The notes: a model not told the origin generated them from the sequence alone. Counted from the first letter of the stretch, positions 1 through 12,390 are shown. The stretch is DNA of 64,000 bases from Paramacrobiotus metropolitanus (GCF_019649055.1 NW_026570231.1:1550001-1614000); one strand, 5' to 3'. A program made the numbers and translations.

Positions 1-1177
1 TGGGTTCAACAGGTCTCTTTCCAGTTTAATTTTTGATTAAATTCGAGATTTATTTTGATATCAAAAAATAACTGCTGCACTATAATTCGCTTTAATCAAA
101 TTTTCTGACGATTTAAATAGATTTCGAAAAATTGTCAACGGAAATTCACAACAAAATCTGATTCTTAATAAACATTTCCTTTATTAATCAGCAGTATTTC
201 AGTAATAGGTTTTATAAATAATTTGTACGCTATAGGATTTGTTTTTCTTTGATTTTCGCACCCGAATGATCGGCGCTACACTCACCCGCTCAGACGAATG
301 TTTGCACGTTTTGCAGACAGCAGAATTAACAGCCAGCCCCTCGTTCAGCGGATTACACGTTGTCAGACACAGCTCGATGCGACCGAAAGGATAACCGAGG
401 TCCGAGGTATACGATCAGCGGCGCCGTCTGTTTTTGAAGGCATTCCGGTTCTAAGTGCTCACCCATAAATACTACGCGGCACGCAGACAGCCCGGAAATC
501 AGTGCGCCAAGAAAGTGTGAGTATCAGCTTGCTCAAAATTGTTTTTGTGCATATATAGATAAAAAATACGAGGACATTACGTGACAAATTTCTAAGCCGA
601 AGGTCAGCTCGATTTTGTTAGCTGATATTAAAATGGGACGCGTTCAGTTGTCTTTTCAGAAGATTTCATTTTTATTTGAATTGTTTTATAAATGCTGTGT
701 AGGACCCCAAAATTATGCATTATTTCATAAACCAATTCAAAATATCAAAGGAAAATTGGAACTGCAAACACAAGAGCAGAGGAAGATGCTTCGGTTTAAA
801 TTTTGATAAGCGGGTAATAAACCAGAAATGTGGCTTTCGCACTGAGCCATTTGGATTTCGCCGAAATTGATACAAAGCGAACGTTGTATGTAAGCCGGAG
901 GGGAGGAGACTATCATTTACTGGGTGCCGGTTGCCATGCGGAGGAATTTTTGACAAGTCGTTAACCACGATGTATGCTTCTTTCGAACCTATGTTAATCC
1001 ACCCGTTTAATTTAGTATGAACTCGTCAGAGCCAGGGCGGCAAAACGTACTGAGTTAAACATTTCCTCGAACGCCGCAAGATCACACCGTTTCCCAAACG
1101 ATTTTACTTTATTTATTCTTACGCGTTTCCTGTTTTCAAAGTGATAAAAATATATGCAAAACGTTGTTTTCATTTAG
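1..1177. other. No recognisable gene
   Basis: I see no family I recognise here. Open frames are short and lack convincing composition. The stretch just before 1178 (a T-rich run ending in TTTAG) looks like a 3' splice site for the ATPase fragment that follows, so part of this interval may be intron. The Walker A half expected upstream of that fragment is not visible here. Confidence 0.4.
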
Positions 1178-2060
1178 AATATGCCAGATGACACTGAAGA
1201 AAGTTTCACGAATAAAAATGAGCCTTCGCTAATTATTTTGGACGATCAGATACAAAACATCAATAAAGATATTGTGACTGTGTAGTTAACTATTCACTCC
1301 CGGTACACACCACTCAAATCGATCTGCTATACGTACCGTGCAGAATGTTGTTTTCTTTCAAAATCCCATGATGAGAACAATATCGCTCGATGCACATTAT
1401 CTCGTGTTGTGGAAACAACCACGAGACATGATGCAAATCGAAATTCTGGCCCGTCAAATGTATCATCGTAGCGCGGCTCGTTTTATGGAAGCCTATAAAT
1501 TGGCTATAAGCAGAGATTATGGCTACCATTTCTTAGGTTACAAGTCGCGCACGCCTGACGCTCTACGCGTTCGATCTAACATTTTCGAGGAAGGAGTAAG
1601 TGACCGTTACCCAAGAATCTACGCAATCACTGACTCCGGAATGGAGGAATTTGTTTTAGTGCCAATAAAAAACCTCGGTGATAGCCCGCATACGGTCCGG
1701 CCGCGGCCAGCAAAAACGCAACCGAAAGCCAAAGAAAAAACTTGCCGCAGGCAAATGTTTTGCAGAGGCCTGGCGTCGGATGTTGTGGTGGAGGATGGCC
1801 CCGCGCGCGGGGACACTCTTCCCACAGCCGGCTCTGGAAGTTTCCAATCACCTTCACTGTCTTACCGCCATGGTGTGCGTCAACGCAGATCTCGCCGTCT
1901 TACAGGGTGGAGAAAATGCACCCCCGCACGTTGTCCCGGCTTCGCCATCCATCATCAGGATCCCGATTGGCACACAGGAGCACACTGGTGCCCTGAGAGT
2001 CCGTTAGGAGATTGGGCAATTTGCTACATCGGAAGACTTGATGAGCGTTCGTATTTTTAA
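1178..2060 (+). pseudogene. Viral-type P-loop ATPase, Walker B and C-terminal half
   Basis: Two frames together match the second half of a packaging-ATPase-like family that is multi-copy in many invertebrate genomes. The first frame (ATG at 1181, stop at 1283) has a Walker B-like run SLIILDD. After a frameshift, the frame open from 1290 carries THHSN, VQN, a Leu-Asp-Ala-His-Tyr-Leu-Val strand, PRD, LARQMY and a C-terminal RVRSNIF, in the order I expect for the family. The recognisable part ends near 1700; the rest to 2060 looks like read-through. A T-rich acceptor ends at 1177, so an upstream exon holding Walker A is expected but not seen. A related N-terminal half lies at 16749-17018 on the other strand. 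The family match is from memory of its motif pattern, not a search. Confidence 0.55.
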
Positions 2061-5060
2061 GACCTGCTGGCTTTCCTTTGGGCCGAAATGATCCTTTTTG
2101 TGACGCCTTTGTACTCGATTTTTCGGTACAAAAACGGGGTACCGATTTTGCCTGGATAAACGTTTAATAGCAAATATATTACAAGGGGCGACGCCCAGCA
2201 TGTTGAGTTTTCCTGTTGTCTGTATGGACAATTTTTAGCAGGCCGCCCCATAATGGAACTCGGGCTATTTTAACATAATATGTCCACACATACAACGAAG
2301 GAGACAAGAACTGTTGCTTGGACTGGTCCTCTGATCCTCTAACACGGTCCTCCGGTCCTCTAACACAGCCGCGGTTGTTGCACACGACGCGGCGCACACG
2401 CCGAGGGCACAAAACCTGGGAGTAACCAGGAGGCTACTTCATCTTACATATTATACCTGCACAATACTCACAAAACATTGTTGGTAGTCACCGTGACTAT
2501 TCTGATAACTACACCTGGATGGAGAAGTCCTTTACGCATTTCGAAATGAAAGGAATAAGAATACATCCGTATGTTTTTAAGCGACGCGAAATTTGTTCGG
2601 ATTGTCGAGTTTAGTTGTGTATACCGGGACCCAGGATGCACACCTAGTCGAGGCTCCAACATTTCTGGATCAGTACTGGATTAAGCGGACGTGTACCAGG
2701 CTCGAACGCTCCTCTCCTCCAGATAACGGGCAATGTTTGTTTGGGAAGCGTTAAGGACTTTTGACCTGAAGAAAGCAACCTCTAATACATTTAAAAAAGT
2801 GTGACGATGGCCGACAAAATTTAAATGCGTTATTTGATTTCATTATTGCTTTTTGATTATTGTGTTTTTATTCTTATGATTTTTTTATGAAAGCTAAATC
2901 TTAAATTCCCTTTGATGCCTTCCAGAAGAATTGCCAGAAAAATATGAGGGTTTGGGTAGCTTTTGCGGCAAATCGAAGAAAGTTCGGGCTTCTAAGACAG
3001 TGCAACAATATAATAAATTTTACAGAATGGCAAGCAAAACTGCTTACTAGCGAAATGCGAGGCTGAGTGATCCGTGCCTTTCAATGAACACCTTTAAGAA
3101 AATACCGAGGCATTTTGTTGCGGAATGCATGAGCTTTTTCCAAAGCTTGTTCCGGCTCGCGGTGTATTCCGGACTTATTTTTAACTGCTACAACTTTTTC
3201 CCCGGCAAGACACATTTTCATCCATACAAAAGAACGACGAAGAGTGCTTGAGTGATATTGGACATAAGTATGAAAATTTCCAAAGCTAAAAAAATACAAC
3301 TTTACTGGTAAATTCCAGGTTATCGCAGTGACTACTGGCACTTGTCTCCTTCGGCTAAATTTGGCATCTGATTTTACCTACAACCTGCCTTCTGCGTTTG
3401 TTTGTTATAACCTGCTTTGTACCTAATGATTCGGCGAGTTCTCGTATCAACTCATTTTAAGAATGACTACAGCTTTGTTAACAATCTTTCTGGTGCCACT
3501 GAAACCAGCACGATATCACGTAATTCGGTCCATGACAGTCAGTCATTTTTCCTGATTTTGTAAATATCCCTGCGCATGTTCCAATCCAGTAAAATAACGT
3601 GCACCTCTTAACGCATCTAGACAATCTTCTAGCGAGGATCTACTGTTATATCCTGAAAAGAATAAGAGGTGAACTATGGAAAAAAGTATTTGTATTATTA
3701 TGGCTTAAATGCTGAAAGAAGTTGTTGCAGCGAGGTTTATTATTGATAATGGTAAATTATTGCTGACCGTCTGGCAGGCACTGGAAACAGATCTTGTGGT
3801 TTGTAGTCCTCAAAAGCGCGCTTTGCTCTGGATGTAAGAACTGTGAAGTTGCACGCTATGAACCAAAGCAAACTCTTGTACTGACAGAAGTTATTGTTAC
3901 GAGGTTCAATAGCATTCACAAAATAAATAATATAACATAGTATTGTTAAAAAAAAACGTGAAGCCCGCAACCGCACGAGGTGACACGGAACTTTCATGGG
4001 GCTAGCAGTCGCGGAACGCATCCTAGGAGACCAATGCCCTCCTTCTAAAGGACTGTCCGTGCCGAGCTTCCATATCTGATCGATCGAGCAGTTGCGAAAT
4101 TCGTAGTTTTGGAAACTAATACTCCACAACTGAACCAAGCATGATATTGACAGGGAAGGTGATAATGATTTCACCTGCTTTCAAAAAAATTAGAGACATC
4201 CAGCAAATGTTTATTGGATATTTTGCTTTCAACAAAGTACAGTGGCGAATGGGATTTTCTCTCGTGATTAGAAATGGCTAGATCAGACATCTTTTATGGC
4301 GCAGAAAAAGTTTGCAGCTAGTCTTTCTCTGAGAAGCAAATCTGCATAACGGAATAGTTATCCAAAATGTAGGCGCTGCATAACTTGGCGCGGACCAAGT
4401 TATGCAGTTGAACTTATCTCCGGCAATATACAAGCAGTAAGCATTAAAGGCTTAAACAAGCATACAAGCAAGCCGAAATCGTGCGCTTTTTAGGCGCTGT
4501 AAACATGACCAGCACCATGGAGACTCGCGCTAGGATACCACCGTGTGGCTGTTGCTAATAGTGATACCGTGCAAATTTGTTTTTACTGACGTCGCTGAAG
4601 TCAATTAGTCAATTACAATGTATTGCGGAGCTTGAAAACTATGGGCACGTTTATTTCTTGAAACCACAAGGTAAAGTATGATAATCTTTCACAGTTCGAT
4701 ACCACCAGTTATCACAAGTCAGTTTAAAACAGAAAAAAATGCTGGCGGAAAATAAATCGGGGTCGGCTGTCCGGATTGTTGTGCGTCATCTTTTAACCCT
4801 TGAAGAATGCGCGCAATAAATTCGAACACCAAAAGGCAAAAGCTCAACAAGAGCGCAAAAACTGGCTGACCGTCGGGAAGGTGCTGGATTTGGACCGCAT
4901 GCCGAAACTCATCCTAACTGAAAAGCAACGTTCTGTATTTTAATGAGCGCTAGATATTTCTTGAAATAAATTTATATCAGCGTTCCGCCTAAATACTCTG
5001 CAGTCTTTCCCAATCAGCTCTGGTTTCTCGCTGGTTTCCGAGCTGTCTGATTTGTCCGTG
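2061..5060. other. Unassigned, no supported gene
   Basis: Open frames exist (for example minus strand 3341-3081 and 4174-3740), but none has a recognisable domain, and several overlap on opposite strands, so I do not call them. The one clear structure is an inverted repeat at 4376-4407. Confidence 0.35.
4376..4407. repeat. Perfect inverted repeat, 13-bp arms
   Basis: CTGCATAACTTGG at 4376-4388 is exactly complementary to 4395-4407, with a six-base loop. Nothing around it is annotated, so its role is unknown. It resembles the other perfect fold-backs in the window (16491, 16745, 20849, 23858). Confidence 0.85.
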
Positions 5061-5098
5061 GCATGACTCGTACCCATATTCGAGGAGTCACTGTTTCC

Positions 5099-5308
5099 CT
5101 ATTCTTTTTCTGCCTCATCTGCATCCTCAGCATCAGCGTCGTCGCCGGAGCCTTCATCACTTTCCGCTTGAGCGTTTTCTGCAGCGGCCCTGACTTCTGC
5201 TTGTTGAATGCCCAAGGCTTCGAAAAGAACAGAAAAAGCTGGATGTGGATACAAGTATTGTCTTTTTAACTCCCACGCTATTTCCCAGCCATAAGCAGGC
5301 CGGCGCAA
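5099..5308 (-). pseudogene. Acidic-tailed hypothetical fragment
   Basis: The minus frame has natural-looking composition: an aromatic, helical start followed by an Ala/Glu/Asp-rich acidic tail. After a TAG it continues open in the same frame with more Ser/Glu-rich residues. I do not recognise it. It may be the C-terminus of a decayed gene. The plus-strand frame over the same bases is hydrophobic only because it is antisense to the acidic tail. Confidence 0.3.
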
Positions 5309-5439
5309 ACCATAAAATCAGCTGTAGCTCCTGTAACGAGTGCTTCACAGATACCAAAGCAAACCTGCACCTTAGCACCACCACCGGCACCGCCCGCAAA
5401 TTAAACCGAATCAGAAACCACACCGAAACCATTTAACCC

Positions 5440-6620
5440 CGACAACCCCTACTCGAGGGAACAGTACAGAATCTGTCACGAAGAATGGCTTAAGCGAGAG
5501 CTTCTGAAAATGGGGAACGAAAATGCAAAAGAAACCGGACTGTTGGACTGCACGGTCAGAAAAAAACAATTTGGCAATAATAAAAATAATGGCCGTTTAC
5601 TCCCCAGTTCTAGCCGCAGAGCAGTAGGGCTTTACACAATGCCAAACGTTGGGACCACAGGCCTAACAATCGTTACTATACCACTGCCGGAAACTAACTG
5701 TAGAAATAACGGGACAGAAGACGAAATCCGGGACGAAACCAATAGCAGTAAACCGGTCACTGTCGCGCGACGACCGGATCTTTCTACCAGCATTTATCCC
5801 GTGCTACCAGGACGGGACTGTAGCCGTCATCAACGGCACGACGTACGAATGGGATAACAAAGATTTAATCCCAAAGAAGCTAACGGTGGCCATTCAACCT
5901 GCCTACATAGCAGCCAAATTCGATTTGCAGCCAAAGTCTCAACCGAACAAAGTGCGGACGTCAGACCGGACAGTAGCCTATCCAGTATCATGGACGTCTT
6001 CGGGCAGCTCGCGTCAATGGCAAACAGCAAAGAGGCCGACAAACCCGGCACATCAGCCTTACGAGGCATAACGTCTAAATCCGGATTCGATGACAGGAAA
6101 GTCGACACTTCTGTCTTCACGTGGGACGGCTGGTTTCCTCCATTGGAAAAGTGCCCTCATGGGCCACGTCAGCAATTGTCGGCACACTTGTAAGTGCAAT
6201 TGGTGTGAATTAAGTGTGTTGGCGCTGCGAAATGTTTTAGCCTCTGCCGTGGGGCAAAACGGAAATATCACATCTATCGGCGGATATGGAACCAAAAAGA
6301 TACAGAGTTACAAGAGCTCACAAGGACGGAACGGATATATAATCGGTGGACCCGTCCGAACAGACCAGGGATACCGAACCGAACAGTCGTACTTGCCGGA
6401 GACACCCAGAACGTAGTCCTGAAACTTTCCAAACACGCCTACATCCAAGAAGTTTGTGGCATCATCACACCGTTCCAATACCAGGTTCCGTGACCACAAG
6501 AAATTCCCAGGATCACCGTCATGATCGCCTGGAAAATCGCCGTGGTTGCCGTCATCACCTCAGCAGCATTAAAAGCCATCGCAATTGACATGCCGGAACC
6601 GGTAAGCAATGCGTGCCATT
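5440..6620 (+). pseudogene. Decayed plus-strand gene spread over several frames
   Basis: Plausible coding segments follow one another on the plus strand but in different frames: a charged stretch near 5450-5580, an IPCYQDGT-like segment near 5795-5960, an Ala/Ser/Lys-rich segment near 5980-6120, a hydrophobic helix near 6125-6215, and a segment near 6370-6500 ending in a second hydrophobic helix (6515-6590). Together they read like one gene broken by indels, possibly a membrane or virion protein. I do not recognise a family. The scattered short frames are better explained by one damaged gene than by several small ones. Confidence 0.3.
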
Positions 6621-7162
6621 AGCGCAAGCTTAGCGGTAAAAGCTTTTCAAATTCGGACCTTTACACTTATTCAGCATTTATTAATATGTCTACAATGATA
6701 ATACCGTCCGAGACCAATCCGATTCAACGCATAATTGGTTGGATATTTGTGTCCTTAACTCATTTATATCCAACTGGGCGCGCAGCAACGCGCTTGATCA
6801 AGGAACCTTGACATCGAAAAATTTTCAATCCATAATCCTTATTATACACCTGACGTAAACACGGATACACTCATCATGATGGACGAGTACATTAAGCCAA
6901 AACCGGTAACGCTAGGTACAAGACAGCACAGTGCGTGTGCCATAAACTAGTTCAGCAAGCAAGCGAGATTACCCCGGATGCACTTCAGCGTTTGTTTGTT
7001 AAATTTGCTAAATATTTTAACTTCCTCATATTTTACACTGCATGTGCTAACTTTTGCCTTGCGCCAGACAGCCAGCGCAACTACACAGTCATTGCGTTCA
7101 GTACTGGCTGAACTATACAAGAGACGACGACGATACAGCCATTGATATCTCCTAATCTTCTC
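6621..7162. other. No supported gene
   Basis: AT-rich sequence without a convincing frame or repeat. Confidence 0.4.
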
Positions 7163-7266
7163 CGTCGGTTACACCGACTTCCACGACGTTTCCAACGTCA
7201 CCAGCAACGACGTCCACGACGCCAGTCACCACGCCCACTACAACATCGACCACGTCCAAAACGACG
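7163..7266 (+). other. Thr/Pro/Ser-rich low-complexity stretch
   Basis: One plus frame is almost entirely Thr, Ser and Pro, a mucin-like composition typical of O-glycosylated stalks. The DNA is an ACG/ACC-rich irregular repeat. It lies just before the hydrophobic ORF at 7275 but in a different frame, so a link between them is inference. Confidence 0.4.
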
Positions 7267-7274
7267 CCGCGATT

Positions 7275-7436
7275 ATGTATAACCGCCGTAGCGGTTTGCA
7301 ATATGCAGTGCTCCTGTGTGCCGCAGCGTGCATAGCTGCAACCGCCTGGACCTCATCCTTGGACAGCGAGTTCGTTAATGACTTTTTATCCGACCCCGCG
7401 AATCGCCATCGTCCACGCCATGGTTCACCTGTATAA
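7275..7436 (+). CDS. Small ORF with signal-anchor-like helix
   Basis: A 53-residue ORF has a short basic start followed by an Ala/Cys/Leu-rich hydrophobic run (about residues 8-24) and an acidic, Asp-containing region. This looks like a signal peptide or anchor. The downstream ORF overlaps it in another frame from 7378, so the two may be one protein split by an indel. I do not recognise a family. Confidence 0.3.
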   Translation: MYNRRSGLQYAVLLCAAACIAATAWTSSLDSEFVNDFLSDPANRHRPRHGSPV

Positions 7437-7785
7437 AGCAAAACTCGCTATGAAACGGATTCATCGCTTACGCGCCGTACGTCAGACGCAAACTCGTAAT
7501 GGATCAGTGTCTACGCCGTATCCCCAATTTGACACGGAAGAGGGACGCGTCATCCGACATCTTACTCCTCTCGCCATGGTAAGGGAAACCATAAATACAG
7601 TCAATAGAATGGCCCGCGCGACAAATAAGATATATTGCATCGGTGGAAAGATCACTGGCAGGATTCTTCACCAGAAATGCGTTCAGTACTTTCCCCTATA
7701 TGATCCTGCTAAGCTACAGGATTTGACAGAATACGGTTTCTACTATGAGGAAATTGACGTCAACGATCCAGAAGCGCAGTACTGA
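7378..7785 (+). CDS. Hypothetical protein, 135 aa
   Basis: The longest clean plus ORF of this area. Residues from about 60 onward have convincing composition, with a mixed basic core and an acidic C-terminus ending before TGA. The first ~50 residues are less convincing and overlap the preceding ORF in another frame. No known domain. It could be the C-terminal part of the gene starting at 7275. Confidence 0.4.
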   Translation: MTFYPTPRIAIVHAMVHLYKAKLAMKRIHRLRAVRQTQTRNGSVSTPYPQFDTEEGRVIRHLTPLAMVRETINTVNRMARATNKIYCIGGKITGRILHQKCVQYFPLYDPAKLQDLTEYGFYYEEIDVNDPEAQY

Positions 7786-8051
7786 TCCGGTAAACGAGAG
7801 CGTTTACCACCGGAAGAAGGCAATATGAAGTATCACATACCAGGATAACCGTTGTATGGCTAATAGCATTATAATAATATAAAGTGCGTGCATGTGATTT
7901 GCAATACGCGCAGACGAGCGCGGATGATATTTGTGTGCTGACAAGGATGTTTTCGCACTTTTGCCTAAAGCACTTTTCAACGCATTGTGCTGACACAGCA
8001 CCCGCTATAAAAAGCTCTTCAACTGAATGTGAGAGGCAGCATATCTACGAA

Positions 8052-8400
8052 TTAAAGCATTAACTCCCACATTGCAAACGCCGATTTTTCTTTTGAGCTA
8101 TTTCCCAAAGGGATTTGCCAAAAAGCTTCAGTCATATAAAGAACGATAAAGCATTTCGCGCCTCCCAACAGATCTAGACACGTATGAAAGTTAGGTAACG
8201 GGTAATAATACTTTTTTGGAATTTCGTTTAATGCTAAAAAATCCGACACCGGTCGATAATTGTCACCACCTCTGTGATTCAATGATAAAGGGCTGTTTCA
8301 GTTAGAGAAACTCGGCAATTTCCTTTAGTGGACGTTGCGAAAGCCCCTTCATAGTCGTTTGGTTGATACGGCAATGTGTTGTGTCGGTTACGGATATCGT
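8052..8400 (-). mobile_element. Gypsy-type reverse transcriptase fragment
   Basis: The minus frame from 8282 carries the Ty3/Gypsy RT pattern NYRPVSDF...LN...YPLP...LGGAKCF...FWQIPL, which corresponds to the fingers and palm up to just before the YxDD motif. Weaker upstream similarity in other frames reaches about 8400. YxDD and everything after it are missing, so this is a dead fragment. The RNase H-integrase linker at 9002-9340 is on the same strand but upstream of the RT, the wrong order for one element, so the two pieces are rearranged or from different insertions. Confidence 0.7.
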
Positions 8401-8427
8401 TTATCCGTACAGCAATAGAGTATATAA

Positions 8428-8939
8428 TTGATCGAATCCGATATTAATCCGGAACTGTCGATCTACAGTACAAGCATGTCCGGTAATTTCTGTCGTAAAA
8501 GTACACATAGCACGTATTTAGCGCGAAGTTTGCGCTGTAGCGATTGCCACTATACTACGTTTGGCGTAACACGCAAATTTGTATATTTCGCTGTATTGAA
8601 CCGGCAGAAATTACCGGACAAGCGTGTACACTATGTTCATGTGACATGGAAGCAAACTTTGAAGCTGGCATACCTTCTATATTTTTGCCATTGCAAGTGC
8701 ACTGGCACGTGTTAACTGGCTCGGATGCGACCGACTGTTGGCACAGTAATCAGGCCAACGCTGCACATGAGTGTGTTGCTTTCTACACTGGCTGTCTGAA
8801 ATTTACACCGACTGTAATTTCTGTTGGGGTATTTCATTCATGCCTTTGTTATAAGAGCTTAATGGTCGGCTGCAAGATCCAGCGTAGATGTTTCAGTTCA
8901 TTCATCAAGGGGCGATCACAAAACCGTTTCCTCAATTGA
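8428..8939 (+). other. Cys-rich open region, unassigned
   Basis: Two overlapping plus frames (8428-8715 and 8544-8939) are open. The second is rich in Cys and His. It lies between two Gypsy fragments of the opposite strand and could be antisense to remnant pol. I do not recognise it and do not call a gene. Confidence 0.2.
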
Positions 8940-9001
8940 TTCCCAACTGCCTTGCGTCGACTCCAGGCATTTAGCATGTTCTTGGTTACTTTCCCTGGTT
9001 A

Positions 9002-9340
9002 TCAGATAACTTGTCCTTTTAACTTGTACATCTTGTACAAAATATTATTGCGCAGTTCGTACTGCTTGCGTAGCCGCGCCTCCATATCTAACTTCTTTAA
9101 AAGGTCAACTGCCAAAGGGTCATTCAATTGCTCGCTGTGCATATCCGGACGAGCAAAGCCAACTTCGATGTACGACTCCTCCTGTGACATCTTTCTTGCA
9201 TTAATAACTGCCGGTTCTACCGGAAACAGCAAAAGGCAGTCACCATCGTGGTGATTTTTCCCCGGTTTATGAATAATCGTCATCAAAAACTCTTTGAGCC
9301 AAACATCAACGCGTAAGTCGGCTATTTGCTGATTCAGTAC
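9002..9340 (-). mobile_element. Gypsy-type RNase H to integrase linker fragment
   Basis: The minus frame has the IIHKPGKNHHDGDCL signature that ends Ty3/Gypsy RNase H (canonical YxxGKxNxxADxLSR), followed by an acidic linker and an LRKQYELRNNILYK-like segment typical of the region before the integrase zinc finger. Open to 9002. No catalytic integrase residues follow. Confidence 0.65.
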
Positions 9341-9791
9341 GCATTAGCCAGCATAAAACATGGTGGTGCGTCATCACCGTCACATTGCGGCCCAATAAAA
9401 GGTTTGAATGAGCATGCAGGGAAGAGGTTTAACCGATCGTGTACTGCGGCGACGCCCTGACCACTGTCCATCCATCGTAAGGTTTGCGTTTCTCATTTCT
9501 TATGGCTTTTCAAGCTCCAATTTTGGCCACACGTGCAACTGTATTATATGTGGATGAAATACGACTTTAAATTGCTGTCCACTTTCCGAAAATCGGCGAA
9601 GCAAATCAGAAACGTGTATTACACACTTGTGCCTTTATTTAGGATCACTGCTGTGTATCACTGCTGTGGACCCTCAATCGGCTGGTGATTTGCAGTCGTT
9701 TGGGTCTGAAAAGGTACGAATAACATTGTTTTCTTTTGGTATAATGGAAATACCTAATCTCCATAAATTTTTAATTGTGTTTCTGCTCAGG

Positions 9792-10227
9792 ATGCTGGTT
9801 CTAGTGAGTACAACCAACAGTATCGCGTCCAATACGCCTTTTACCTATCCCACGGATGTGCAACGTCGGACGCTAAGCTGCAAAAAATCATCGATGGGTC
9901 CATACTGGAGCTTAGTCTGCCGGTTAGCTTACAAGCTGCACCCCAAGAGATGGGAATAAGAGCGATTTTGATTTCGAAGATGGGCCTATCTGTTTTCACG
10001 TTTCTAAAGAAGGGATTCGAAAGAATCCCAAGAACGCCCTTCCGAGGTCTCAGTTATCCGTAGTGATATCTGCAATGGCCGGTTTGCGTTGGATCTCCTT
10101 AACTCTCGTTAAAAAGGAGAAAAAGGTTGCCATTTATATTCAGTGTGTGGAAGGTGTCACTGGCGAATTACCTGCCAACAAACGAGATCTTTCCCGTGGG
10201 TGGGCCCTTATGATGGACGCATTTTGA
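9792..10227 (+). pseudogene. Possible MATH (USP7-like) domain exons
   Basis: A CTGCTCAG acceptor precedes 9792, where one plus frame opens. A second frame, open from 9928 to TGA at 10225, has a FEDGPICF start, a GLRW core strand, an IYIQC strand and an RGWAL strand in the order of a MATH/TRAF-like domain; the nearest pattern I can think of is the substrate-binding MATH domain of USP7. A further short match appears in broken frames after 10227. No ubiquitin-protease catalytic domain is visible. The assignment is from pattern memory and is weak. Confidence 0.35.
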
Positions 10228-10821
10228 TCATTTCGCAAAATTATTATTGTCAAAAAAGCTATTTTCTAGCGAGATTGAAACCAAAATTATGGTTTCTTAA
10301 AAAAAGTGAAGGGTTTCTATGGTCCATTAGTTTGTGAGGATATTAACCGATTCGGGATGCCGGTTTTGTGTATTTTCCATATTGGCACTAAGTACTAATT
10401 AAAAAGTAAATTCTTTGGTTATGGAAAATGTCCGAAATTTTTTTGTGTTCCGTTTCAAATTACTGTTAGAAAAGTGTATGCATTTTCCGTATGCGGTTCA
10501 GTTTCTCTTTGAATTTTATTGGTTGAAAATAAAATGAAATGAATACGAACTGATTGCAGCCCGCGCGGAATTGTAAGTTAGTACTGTACAAGTTAGCCAC
10601 TGTATCACTACCACAAAAAGTTTTTCCTGGCTGCACTTTTGCACGGATGCATCAGTGCCTCGACCAAAGCAAAATTATCAACGCAGTGAAGTTGCAAAAT
10701 CCTAAGAAGACCGCGCCAGGCTTCGTAGGATCTGTTCCGTGAAGAATCTGATTGTATAAAAACTAAAGCGGGCCGAATTGGACGTAACCGCATTTTCTTA
10801 TCCCAAATTGGTTTTCTTTAG

Positions 10822-10939
10822 TGATTTCAAGAGGATTTTAACATCCAAATTGACGGCTAAGGACGATAGTGATTTTTCTTTCAACTTTGACGTGGTGAAA
10901 GTGAAGGTGCACTGCTTCTCGCACAAAGAACTCACGTAG
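10822..10939 (+). pseudogene. Short exon-like fragment
   Basis: A TTTTCTTTAG acceptor ends at 10821 and is followed by an open frame to TAG at 10937, with composition (SDFSFNFD, VKVKVHCF) reminiscent of the start of the MATH-like segment at 9928. It may be another exon or partial copy of the same gene. Truncated at the start of the LTR-like sequence. Confidence 0.25.
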
Positions 10940-10942
10940 ATA

Positions 10943-11600
10943 ATGAAGAGAAGGTAATGAACTCACGTAGAAGGCTTTATTGTGATAGCAATAAAGTACA
11001 GAAAACCCAAACACAAAGGCTCGATGTGAGCTGGAACATGAAAATCACCGAATGTCAGCTAATGAATGAAAATGAATGGCACATCGAGCCATAACATGGG
11101 AAAAAGCCTAATGCGGCACTGGGCAGATCCAACACGAGCGAACGAACGCTGATAGGCCGAGATGTGGAAAGGAGGCGTGGCTCCGCCTACATCGAGGCCG
11201 GTGATTGGCCGAGACGAAAGGCTGGGCGGAAAGCTGCCTGAGTCGAGGCCGATCTAGCGCTCGACGGCGAGTGCGACTCGGTGTGAGTCAGCACACCGGA
11301 AGCGGGACTGTCGCTGGCTGCCTACTCGTAGGCTGCCATAGCGACTGGCCCAACATGCCTCTGGGCGGGAGTCCGAGCCCCTGCGAAGGACCGGCCTCGT
11401 ACCGCTCCAGTGCCCGCTCCGCACACGACCCTATTGGGGTCGGTGGCTGCGCCTCGGGGTGTCCGATGACGAAGGTCTCTCGGTGCCGCGTTCTCCTCCG
11501 GACCCGTGGTGGCGATACAACTCACGGCCGAAATCCGAAGGTCGGTCGGTGGTATTGTTGGACCGGTGTAGGCATTTGTTGGTCGTGTCCGTAACGGCGA
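10943..11600. repeat. LTR-like GC-rich sequence
   Basis: Contains an 8-bp inverted repeat around a CTTTATTG...CAATAAAG core (10975-10996). It also has a later CCAACACGAGCG...GCTGA segment resembling CCAACGCGAGCG...GCTGA in the solo LTR at 40167-40589, which has the same kind of CTTTATTG start. It is probably a diverged LTR of the same superfamily. I could not fix its ends or a target duplication. A 13-bp direct repeat (GAACTCACGTAGA) lies at its left edge. Confidence 0.4.
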
Positions 11601-11630
11601 AAAAGTAAAAAAAAAATAAAGTATTATTCC

Positions 11631-11646
11631 ATTTCTCTCTCTCTCT
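11631..11646. repeat. Short CT microsatellite
   Basis: A simple TCTCTCTC run in AT-rich sequence. Confidence 0.7.
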
Positions 11647-11739
11647 AATAAAAATATAACATAACAATTCCTGGTGAGCAGGTTAGTGAAAAGATCAATA
11701 AAATTGAGAACATCATTTCGAGATTAGAAAAAGTAAACT

Positions 11740-12090
11740 CAAAGTCTTTGGTCCGGGGCTTTGGTCCGGGTGCTCATTCCGACTAGAGCTGGTCCGCTCA
11801 CGGGGGCTCCAGTCCACAGGATATCCGGCCATCTAGGTCCGAGGCATCGGTTCTCGGGATACCAAGTGGTACCGGTTCATTTCACCGAGGGTCGGAGGTT
11901 CGACCCTCGAGGGTCAAAGGTTCGACCCTATCAACTTCGGGTAAGGGTATGGATCTCCATTGTCGGGTGTGAAACGGGCGTGAAACACACTTTCCGACCG
12001 GGATCCTCCGGTAAAAGGTTGATTGGAACCATCATAGCCGGGTAAAACAAGTTCGTACTTGTGTCCAGCCGAGGTTCATCGGGTAAGGTT
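11740..12090. repeat. GC-rich repetitive block, left part
   Basis: GC-rich, non-coding sequence with internal repeats such as GGTTCGACCCT twice (near 11907 and 11930) and GGTCCGGG twice. It continues after the LTR element as 16273-16744. The element's GGTT target duplication shows that the two parts were one block before the insertion. Confidence 0.55.
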
Positions 12091-12390
12091 TGGTAGACGC
12101 TACCAAGCCTATCCTATTTTTATCCTATATTGCATGTAGTCGTACATCTGTAACGTCCGATGTGCGATCGTTGTGTTGTACTCGTATATTCCGGTAATGG
12201 TTAAAAGCCGGGTGCAGCCGGAATTAAGCATTGATTAGTTGCACCAAGCCGCAGAACATCGGCGGCTCTCGCTCTCCCATCTTATTAAAGTCTATTTCAT
12301 TACATACTATGTATTCGTATCTCTTTACTCGTATATTGCATATTACTCATAGTGTTACGTAAAGTAATGTTAGCAGCACGGGTGCTAACA
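12091..12390 (+). repeat. 5' LTR (300 bp)
   Basis: Direct repeat of 15973-16272. The first 15 bases fold as TGGTAG-acg-CTACCA and the last 22 as GTTAGCA...TGCTAAC, so both termini are hairpins. Confidence 0.9.
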